64,000 bases of DNA from Amphritea japonica ATCC BAA-1530 (GTDB taxonomy: Bacteria; Pseudomonadota; Gammaproteobacteria; Pseudomonadales; Balneatricaceae). The stretch is from assembly GCF_016592435.1 (NCBI RefSeq), contig NZ_AP014545.1, positions 1,744,693 through 1,808,692 of the forward strand, read 5' to 3'. Made by a program: the position numbers and the translations under genes. Below are positions 43,350 to 50,230 of the stretch, one piece after another; position 1 is the stretch's first letter; each line of letters begins with the position of its first letter. Under the pieces are notes generated by a model. It did no database searches. It was given only the letters and a program-made list of their open reading frames with translations, and had not been told where the DNA came from.

Positions 43350-45482
43350 TCAAGACCGCTTACGGTTGCGATTGTTACTGAATTGAACCAGTAGCAGGGC
43401 AGCGATCAGGAGAAGTACCCAGTGACCGATAGCGCCAGAACCACCGCCCAGGGTTGCCCGGTTATTCGATGGGTTAAACATAGGTTTCTGGTTGTCAGCC
43501 CGTACAGTTTTTACCGGTTGCTGTAGCCGTTGTTGACGGGCGTTGTTTTCAGTATCCGTACGTTGCTGGTTATTTCTGTCTATATTGAGTTGTTTAAACA
43601 CTTCGTCCCTGACAATCAACATAGAGGTGTAGTTTGTTACGAGGTCATACTGGATGGCCAGATCGGTGATCGCCTGTTGAGTATCTTCGTTACTACTTTC
43701 CCCAAGATAATCCATTTTAGCTTGCATGTTTTCAATGCTGGAATAGGCCCAGATTCGCTCCAGCTCGGGATGTAAAAGGCTGCTTTCCGGGAGCGTTACT
43801 TCAGTACTGTATAGTCGTTTTTGATCACCAATTTTACCTGTAAGTGTGACCTGTACGGGCCCTGGTTTGTGGTAGTGTCCTGCGATTGTTAGCTGCTCGC
43901 CCCGATAGAGGGAATTAATCTGCTCAGGAGTCAGATCGGTAACTCTGCCGCCATCAATTTTCAGTTCAACATCCCGAAGCGCCTGATGTGTCATCTTACT
44001 GGTGGCCAGCATTAGCTGACCAACGATGTCATCGGCATTAGAGACGCTGATTGCAAACCCGTTAGAGACATCGGTCATACCATCCAGCAGAGGACGGTTT
44101 GCACTATTACCCATCACGAAAGTGAACAGTCGGATATCGGCTTTTTCCATCAGCGTCAGAAAGCGTTTTTTCTCGGTAACACCGACATTAGCAACACCAT
44201 CGGTGACCAGTATCATCGCGTTGCTTCGGTCTGCATCCAGGTGCTTTAAGCCTTCTGATATACCGGCATAGAGGTCGGTGCCGTCATGGGGCTTATACTG
44301 TTCCAATTGATTTAATAGTGGATTAATAATTTCGGGAGTGGCTGCCTGAAACCCCTTCGAAAAGTCAGTTGCTGAATTGTTAAACAGAACAATCTTGAAA
44401 CGGTCATCTGACTGTAATTTCCCCAGCCCTTGTCGTACGCCTTCAACCAGAGTGCTGTATTTACCCTGCATCGAACCGGATACGTCCAGCACAAAGATCC
44501 AGTCTCGTCCTCCCTGAACAGCCGCAAGGTCGTCTCCAGGGGTCAGAGTCATTAAAAATGTGCCTTGAGAGTCCGTCGCTTTTTTATAACTTATCAGATC
44601 GACGCTACCGGGAAGATCTTGCTTAAGGCGCCAGTAAACAACGATATCCTGATTAAGACTGGCTGCGGGCAATATCCCGGCTGTTTGCGCCAGGACAGGG
44701 TTTAACTGCTGTACTTCTGGATCCTGCTCAATAGGTTGAGGCTCATCTGATGCTAAAGCGTCTGTTGAAAGGGCCCCTGACTGGTTCGCCATGCTGATCT
44801 GCCATTGGGTAGGGTTAAGCTGCTGAATCGATGCCTGAGGCTGTTGTGGGAGGCGGATAGAGTCGACCGGGTAACCTGAACCCAGCGTCATGTTGAAGCT
44901 GAATTTTTCATCGACGACTTCATTTCTGCTCCAGAATGCGTTTTTCTGGTCATCAACGCCGCCATCTTCTAGTGGGTAAACATAGCGTCCGATGCCGGAA
45001 TCGACATGAGCAGGCTGAATATAGACTAACTTGATTCGCACATCACTGTTTGGCTGTACTGGTGTGACGCTAATGTCGAAGGTTTTATGGCTGTCTTTCT
45101 CAACTAATGCTGTCTCTCGTCCTGCCTGTTTTTCCTGCTCATAAATTTGCCGTGCCTGTTGTTTCTTTACGACTTCGCCGGTAACGGGCCTACCATCAAT
45201 CCAGTAGGTAAACTCGCCAACGGCCGCATGCTCAGGTACTGGAAAACTATATATCGCTTCGAGTGCCTTATTACTGGGGTTATGAAATACCTGTTCTACG
45301 CTGGTGACAGCATAACTGTGTTCAAGCACCACATTGACATGGTGTTCTTTGATGCTCAGATCGGGCTGGCTTGAATTGGCTGGTTTTAGTAACCCTGCTG
45401 CGTCAGCAGAAGATGTGACTACGGAGCCTGCGGTAAGTGTAACGGCTATGGCGATAGCGCCGGAAAGTGATTTGATGTTCAT
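43350..45482 (-). CDS. VIT and von Willebrand factor A protein with GlyGly-type C-terminal sorting signal
   Basis: A 710-residue exported protein. It has a signal peptide (1-about 29), a VIT domain (about 38-165), a von Willebrand A domain with MIDAS motif DVSGS at 333-337, and a C-terminal tail (673-710). The tail has LGGGSG at 678-683, a hydrophobic segment WVLLLIAALLLVQF and a basic end RNRKRS. This is the layout of GlyGly-CTERM proteins processed by rhombosortase. The VIT-vWA pair resembles the marine proteobacterial sortase target proteins, which normally carry an LPxTG-like tail beside a sortase gene; none is here. Start at 45482 with AGAGGA. Downstream rrtA is coupled. Confidence 0.85.
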   Translation of the reverse strand: MNIKSLSGAIAIAVTLTAGSVVTSSADAAGLLKPANSSQPDLSIKEHHVNVVLEHSYAVTSVEQVFHNPSNKALEAIYSFPVPEHAAVGEFTYWIDGRPVTGEVVKKQQARQIYEQEKQAGRETALVEKDSHKTFDISVTPVQPNSDVRIKLVYIQPAHVDSGIGRYVYPLEDGGVDDQKNAFWSRNEVVDEKFSFNMTLGSGYPVDSIRLPQQPQASIQQLNPTQWQISMANQSGALSTDALASDEPQPIEQDPEVQQLNPVLAQTAGILPAASLNQDIVVYWRLKQDLPGSVDLISYKKATDSQGTFLMTLTPGDDLAAVQGGRDWIFVLDVSGSMQGKYSTLVEGVRQGLGKLQSDDRFKIVLFNNSATDFSKGFQAATPEIINPLLNQLEQYKPHDGTDLYAGISEGLKHLDADRSNAMILVTDGVANVGVTEKKRFLTLMEKADIRLFTFVMGNSANRPLLDGMTDVSNGFAISVSNADDIVGQLMLATSKMTHQALRDVELKIDGGRVTDLTPEQINSLYRGEQLTIAGHYHKPGPVQVTLTGKIGDQKRLYSTEVTLPESSLLHPELERIWAYSSIENMQAKMDYLGESSNEDTQQAITDLAIQYDLVTNYTSMLIVRDEVFKQLNIDRNNQQRTDTENNARQQRLQQPVKTVRADNQKPMFNPSNNRATLGGGSGAIGHWVLLLIAALLLVQFSNNRNRKRS

Positions 45483-45556
45483 ATTGTCCTCTGTAGATCG
45501 GCTGATCAATGTCGGAGGGATAATGGGATATGAACAAACAGAACAGTAGATAAACA

Positions 45557-45584
45557 GTCGGGGTATCAGATAGTGATACCCGAC
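45557..45584 (-). terminator. Possible terminator of the HTH regulator gene
   Basis: GTCGGGGTATCA pairs with TGATACCCGAC with one bulge and a 5-nt loop, 38 nt past the stop of the regulator at 45623. On the - strand only a short TGTTTAT follows, so it is weak. Confidence 0.35.
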
Positions 45585-45622
45585 GTTGAGGAAATTACAC
45601 CTTAACTAACAGAAACATCCTG

Positions 45623-46357
45623 TCAGCTTTTACGATAGTTTTTAAACAGGCTGTATTGCCATTGACGAATCGCCAGCACCATAGTGTTGCCATGTTTCTG
45701 TTCCATCGGCAGGGGAGCATCATCGCGAATCTGACTGTTAAACTCTTCTGCGATCCGTTCCATCTTTTTCTGCATAGCGAGATTAGCTTCAGGTGTTAAG
45801 ACGCCGTTCAAAACGATTAGCTTTTCATGTTGCTTATCAAACCGTGAGCGAAAGAAATCCTGTTCTACTTTCTGTTGGAAAAACTGTTGGATCGGGCCAT
45901 TGGGTAACCAGGAAAAGTTAAGGTCGACCAACAGTTTTACCCGGTTGTTGGGCTGGAGCTCTATTATTTTTAGTCGATCAAGCTGTGCAAGCTTGCGAAT
46001 GCACTGATGCTCATCCAGCTCGTAATGGGTAATAATGTCAGAATAGCTAAAGCCATTGATGACACTGACGGCTACCAGCAAGAGTTCCAGATCTGAGGCG
46101 ATCTCTTGTTCCTGTTCCCGGGTCAGGCATGTCAGTCGTTGTTGTTCCTGTGCCATGAGCCGAAACAGCCCGGTCAATTCCAGTCCGGCTAGTTCTGAAA
46201 TTACCTCAAGGCGTTGCAGCGTAAAGTTCTGCTCTGAAAATAGTCGTTTAACAGAGGCTTCACTCAGATCCAGGGCGGCAGCGACATCGATGTAGGTTTT
46301 ACCCTGAGCTTTAAGCTGTTTTTTTAATGTTTGTACCAATGCAGCGGTTTGAGCCAT
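45623..46357 (-). CDS. XRE-like helix-turn-helix transcriptional regulator
   Basis: A 244-residue protein. The N-terminal XRE-type HTH (about 5-65) reads KAQGKTYIDVAAALDLSEASVKRLFSE, a clear helix-turn-helix with recognition helix SEASVKRLF. The rest (about 80-240) has no recognised domain and may bind a ligand or dimerise. Start at MAQTAAL (46357). It is the upstream neighbour of the vWA/rhombosortase operon in the same direction (140 nt gap) and could regulate it; this is inference. Confidence 0.8.
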   Translation of the reverse strand: MAQTAALVQTLKKQLKAQGKTYIDVAAALDLSEASVKRLFSEQNFTLQRLEVISELAGLELTGLFRLMAQEQQRLTCLTREQEQEIASDLELLLVAVSVINGFSYSDIITHYELDEHQCIRKLAQLDRLKIIELQPNNRVKLLVDLNFSWLPNGPIQQFFQQKVEQDFFRSRFDKQHEKLIVLNGVLTPEANLAMQKKMERIAEEFNSQIRDDAPLPMEQKHGNTMVLAIRQWQYSLFKNYRKS

Positions 46358-46605
46358 CACAGATATTCCGAGCAATTATAAAGTTGTGTTTTAACATAGA
46401 ATTAGCCGTAAATCTCAGGGAACGTATTATATTGTGATATTTATACCGTTATCAGTCTTTAGGTCTTAATAATATTTGAGGGTAGGTTAGCAGTGTAATC
46501 AGCGTAGGCTCTTTAAGGATCAGTTACGTCTTGGTATAACAGCTGTAGCTAGCGCCAGGCTAAACGGGTTCGCTGACTGTAACGACTATCAAATTGGAGA
46601 TGTAA

Positions 46606-47160
46606 GTGACATATAAAACACCTGTACAGGTGCAAACTGCAAGGTTGCAACTCGATAAAGTTAACATCGATGACTGGCCTGAGCTGCATAAGTACTACCG
46701 GGATATCGAGTCGACACGGTATACCACTGGCCGTCCTTTAAGCGAAGGAGAAAGCTGGCGTATCGTTGCTGCGCTTATTGGGCATTGGGAGATCCATAAC
46801 TACGGGCCTTATACGGTTAAGCTTAAAGACTGTGGTACGGTGGTTGGTGTTATCGGGCTCTGGTATCCAGGTGACTGGCCTGAGCCCGAAATAATGTGGG
46901 CATTAATTCCTCAATTCACTGGCCAGGGCTATGGCCGGGAAGCTGCAGATGCTGTCAGAATCATGGCGGCAGAGTTCTTACCAGAACTGCATCTGATTAG
47001 TCTTATCTTCGAGAAAAATTTACCGTCAAGAACGCTGGCGGAAGCCGTGGGCGCGAGGTTTGAAAAGCGGATGCTCTTTCGCGATAAAGAAGCGATGATT
47101 TATCGTCACATCTCACCGCGAAATGCGGGTAATGGCGATACCAGCGAGAATTCCAGCTAA
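46606..47160 (+). CDS. GNAT family N-acetyltransferase (RimJ/RimL-like)
   Basis: A 184-residue GNAT resembling the RimJ/RimL group (acetylation of ribosomal proteins or small amines). The RLQLDKVNIDDWPELHKYY opening, the EIMWALIPQFTGQGYGREAA acetyl-CoA motif and the RTLAEAVGARFEKRM segment are clear. GTG start with GGAG upstream. The 3' end overlaps the convergent EamA gene by 48 nt, so the last residues may not be fixed. Confidence 0.83.
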   Translation: MTYKTPVQVQTARLQLDKVNIDDWPELHKYYRDIESTRYTTGRPLSEGESWRIVAALIGHWEIHNYGPYTVKLKDCGTVVGVIGLWYPGDWPEPEIMWALIPQFTGQGYGREAADAVRIMAAEFLPELHLISLIFEKNLPSRTLAEAVGARFEKRMLFRDKEAMIYRHISPRNAGNGDTSENSS

Positions 47161-47997
47161 GGCTATCAGGCCTGCGGAAGGGACAGCGTCACCCAGAATC
47201 AAAGTGCCCGCGAAATACGCTACCACAGGGATGAGAAAGTTGCAGTTCGAGAGAAAACTGGGGCCAGCGCGGTTCACAACGATGAAGTAGATGATAGAAG
47301 CAAAGCCTGCCGGCATTAGTCCCAGCCAGGCCACTGCCATGAGAGCATCCGCAGTTGCTGCATATATCAACTCATCAAAAATATTCCCCAGATCAGAAAA
47401 TACCAGTGGCAGTGTTAGCAGAAGGCCGCATATCAACATGCCTGCGCCTGCCACTAGCGGATTAAACGTAGGCAGTAGTCTTATTAGTACTGTGTTTATT
47501 GCGTAGCTGCTGGCTGCTGCCAGAATGGCGAGTGCGCCTAACAGGTCTACACTACCTGCCGCAAAAGGGTTGAGTAAAATAGTAACGCAGGTAAAGGCGA
47601 GAATAAAACCGATGATTTTGTAGCGGTTTAATTGTTCACCTTTAACGAAATAGTGCGCGATTAGCATGGTAACAAAGGGCATGACAGCCATCAGCACACC
47701 GGTACTGGCTGATGGAACTGATTGCTGTCCCCATGAAATAAGCATAAATGGGAGGGCGCTGCCGAACAGTCCCAGTAGCATAAAACAACCCCAGCTCCTG
47801 GCATTCAACGGTAAGCGCAGTCCTTTTGAATAGGCAAATAGCGTGACGACTAACGCACCTAAACCGACACGAAGCAGGGTAATGGTAACTGCTGTGAGGC
47901 CTCCTTCGATCGCAATGGAGGTCACCATAAAGGAGGTGCCCCAGATAGCAATCAGGATACTGAGAAGGAGCCAGTTCATCAGTTGAGGGCTTAGCAC
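47113..47997 (-). CDS. EamA family DMT transporter
   Basis: A 294-residue inner-membrane exporter with ten hydrophobic segments in two EamA repeats (residues about 5-140 and 150-290). The first repeat opens IWGTSFMVTSIAIEGGL. Such proteins export amino acids, metabolites or drugs; no substrate is inferable. Convergent with the GNAT gene, overlapping by 48 nt. Confidence 0.85.
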   Translation of the reverse strand: MLSPQLMNWLLLSILIAIWGTSFMVTSIAIEGGLTAVTITLLRVGLGALVVTLFAYSKGLRLPLNARSWGCFMLLGLFGSALPFMLISWGQQSVPSASTGVLMAVMPFVTMLIAHYFVKGEQLNRYKIIGFILAFTCVTILLNPFAAGSVDLLGALAILAAASSYAINTVLIRLLPTFNPLVAGAGMLICGLLLTLPLVFSDLGNIFDELIYAATADALMAVAWLGLMPAGFASIIYFIVVNRAGPSFLSNCNFLIPVVAYFAGTLILGDAVPSAGLIALAGILAGIAITRISR

Positions 47998-48132
47998 TGT
48001 TTTAGGTCAGATTCGCTATGATTGGGAGAGGGCTAGTTTATACTAGGTATTCACAGATTGCTTATATGGGTGATCTATACCGTGTTCGGCTAGTCCCGGT
48101 ATTGCAGGCTGCTTTTCATTCTGGGTATTGAA

Positions 48133-48597
48133 ATGAAACAATTTATTATAATCGCGCTCGTCGCTGTATTGGGGCTGATATTGCTTATATCAGGCTATCT
48201 GATGCTTCAGGGGTATCTTTCTCGAAGTGATAGCCCTCCCGGCTTATCTGATGGCAGATTAACCCCCTGTGGTGAAAAACCGAATGCAGTGTGCAGTGAA
48301 ACGGGTACTGATACTGCGCACTTTGTTGAACCGGTGGGTCTGTGCTTGCTTAGCATGTCTTCAGTCGTAGCTGATGTCGAGTCTTTGGGCGGTAAGGTCA
48401 TCCATGTTGAAACCGGTTATCTGGCTGCAGAGTTCAGCTCCAGTGTGTTTGGTTTTGTCGATGATCTGGAGTTACGCAAAGACAGCGTAGCCGGTGTGAT
48501 CCATATTCGTTCTGCTTCCAGGGTGGGTTATTCCGACATGGGGGTGAATCGTAAACGGGCAGAGCAGCTACGGGCATTGCTGGAAGGGCAACAATGA
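48133..48597 (+). CDS. DUF1499 family protein
   Basis: A 154-residue protein with an N-terminal membrane segment (about 4-26) and a DUF1499 domain, marked by CGEKPNAVCSETG and a strand-rich remainder ending in RIRSASRVGYSDMGVNRKR-like form. Role unknown; possibly a periplasmic membrane-anchored protein. Its stop overlaps the next ATG in ATGA, so it is translationally coupled to the metallopeptidase. Confidence 0.83.
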   Translation: MKQFIIIALVAVLGLILLISGYLMLQGYLSRSDSPPGLSDGRLTPCGEKPNAVCSETGTDTAHFVEPVGLCLLSMSSVVADVESLGGKVIHVETGYLAAEFSSSVFGFVDDLELRKDSVAGVIHIRSASRVGYSDMGVNRKRAEQLRALLEGQQ

Positions 48598-49106
48598 GCA
48601 GGACTAAAAAAGTTGATTATCTGGCGGGCTATGCAGCCGAGCTGCAACAGCAGGCTGATACACTTATAGAGTCAGGAAAATTACCGGACTATCTTCGCAA
48701 GCGCTATTCCGGTCACCACTCTGTCACCAGCTCGAAAGCGTTATATCACTATACACTGGAGCTAAAGAGTAGTTACCTGCGGCAATCAGCACCTCTGAGC
48801 AAGGTTGAGTATGATGATAAAATCGATGTCATCCAAAATGCGCTGGGGTTACATACTCATATCTCTCGTGTGCAAGGGAACAAGCTGAAAGCTAAAAAGG
48901 AGATCCGTATCGCTTCGCTGTTTAAGCGTACTCCTGAGCCTTTCTTACGCATGATCGTCGTGCATGAACTGGCGCATATTCGGGAAAAACAACACAATCG
49001 TGCTTTCTATAAACTCTGCCAGCATATGGAACCTGACTATCATCAGCTCGAGCTGGATCTGAGGCTTTATCTCACCTGTATAGACCGCTTTGGCCCGGTC
49101 TTCTGA
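48594..49106 (+). CDS. M48/YgjP-like zinc metallopeptidase
   Basis: A 170-residue protein with the zinc motif HELAHIREKQHN (HExxH) at about 123-134 and a downstream His/Glu region HQLELDLRLYL. It resembles the YgjP/DUF45 group, with a C-terminal HExxH rather than a membrane protease. It could be a cytoplasmic metalloprotease or a non-peptidase zinc protein. Coupled to DUF1499 upstream (ATGA overlap) and followed closely by the DCC gene. Confidence 0.8.
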   Translation: MSRTKKVDYLAGYAAELQQQADTLIESGKLPDYLRKRYSGHHSVTSSKALYHYTLELKSSYLRQSAPLSKVEYDDKIDVIQNALGLHTHISRVQGNKLKAKKEIRIASLFKRTPEPFLRMIVVHELAHIREKQHNRAFYKLCQHMEPDYHQLELDLRLYLTCIDRFGPVF

Positions 49107-49116
49107 GTGAGTGTGC

Positions 49117-49491
49117 ATGGCTATGTCTGCTAAAGATTCGATAACCGTTTTTTATGATGGATCCTGCCCTTCTTGCGAGCGGGACCGGCGGTACTACGAG
49201 TCTTTGCGGGCCGCAGATGATCAAAGCGTTATTTGGTTTGATATTACAGGACAGGAGCAACAGCTAAGAGAGTGGGGGATTGATCCGCATAAAGCCTTGC
49301 TGGAGCTACATGTTCGTGACTCTCAGGGTAAACTCTATTCTGAGCTGGCGGCTTATCGCTTGTTGATGGGCCGGGTACCACGTCTGAAGTGGCTTGGCTG
49401 GCTGCTCGGCCTGCCGATAGTTCGAACGTTAACCAGCTATCTGTACCACTGGTGGGTCGAGCGGCGGCTACGCAGAGAGGGCCGTCTATAG
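49117..49491 (+). CDS. DCC1-like thiol-disulfide oxidoreductase family protein
   Basis: A 124-residue DUF393 (DCC) protein. The opening VFYDGSCPSCERDRRYY carries the CxxC redox pair, with the family aspartate at D-G-S. The ATG at 49117 is chosen; an open GTG lies two codons upstream. Function unproven. It lies 10 nt after the metallopeptidase, forming a three-gene unit. Confidence 0.85.
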   Translation: MAMSAKDSITVFYDGSCPSCERDRRYYESLRAADDQSVIWFDITGQEQQLREWGIDPHKALLELHVRDSQGKLYSELAAYRLLMGRVPRLKWLGWLLGLPIVRTLTSYLYHWWVERRLRREGRL

Positions 49492-49629
49492 AATCCGCAG
49501 AGGCTATATCGTCAGTGCTGTAAAGCTCAGGTTGGAATGACCGTAGATGTTACTTTTCTGACAGAATATGTCCTTTTTCCGCCTTGAGGCTCGGGTTAAA
49601 TTGTTTCTTTCTAATTAGAGGAACAGATT

Positions 49630-50061
49630 ATGCCTATCTGGAAAACAGAGATGAGTGTCGATCAACTACAGTCTTTTGTCAAAAATACCCTGGTCGATCA
49701 TCTGGGGATTGAGATCACTGAAATCGGCCCTGACTATGTTTGTGCTTCTATGCCGGTTGATACCCGCACTCATCAGCCAATGGGCTTGCTACACGGTGGC
49801 GCATCAGTGGTATTAGCTGAGACGCTGGGCAGTGTTGCTGCACAGTTAGCAGCTGAACCCGGGCATGCATGTGTGGGTCTTGAAGTGAATGCTAATCACC
49901 TGTCTGGTATCAGTACCGGATATGTTTATGGCAAAGCATCACCGATACATATTGGTCGTTCAACTCAAGTTTGGGATATCCGAATAAAAGATGAAAATGG
50001 CAAAGCGATCTGTATTTCTCGACTGACGATGTCGGTGCTTAGTAATCGTTTATTAACATAG
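49630..50061 (+). CDS. Hotdog thioesterase (MenI/YdiI type)
   Basis: A 143-residue hotdog thioesterase aligning with E. coli YdiI. The catalytic region THQPMGLLHGGASVVLAETLGSVAA matches, with the active Glu. YdiI hydrolyses DHNA-CoA in menaquinone synthesis and other aryl- or acyl-CoAs. No men genes are nearby, so general acyl-CoA hydrolysis is equally likely. It ends before a strong terminator at 50155. Confidence 0.83.
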   Translation: MPIWKTEMSVDQLQSFVKNTLVDHLGIEITEIGPDYVCASMPVDTRTHQPMGLLHGGASVVLAETLGSVAAQLAAEPGHACVGLEVNANHLSGISTGYVYGKASPIHIGRSTQVWDIRIKDENGKAICISRLTMSVLSNRLLT

Positions 50062-50154
50062 ATTAAATTTTAGTTAAAACGTCTTTGGTTATGTCGTAAT
50101 TAGATAATTATATAGTGTTTCATTTTCAGTTGTGGTGCTAGACTGCCCTCATAC

Positions 50155-50188
50155 AAAGCTGGCTTAAGAAGCCGGCTTTTTTGTTTTT
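50155..50188 (+). terminator. Intrinsic terminator of the YdiI-like gene
   Basis: AAAGCTGGCTT (50155-50165) pairs with AAGCCGGCTTT (50169-50179) with one G-T pair, followed by a run of T. It lies 94 nt past the stop and 42 nt before the MFS GTG. Confidence 0.72.
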
Positions 50189-50230
50189 TTTGAAACCTTT
50201 ATTCAGACAAAGTCTTAGAGAATACGTTTA

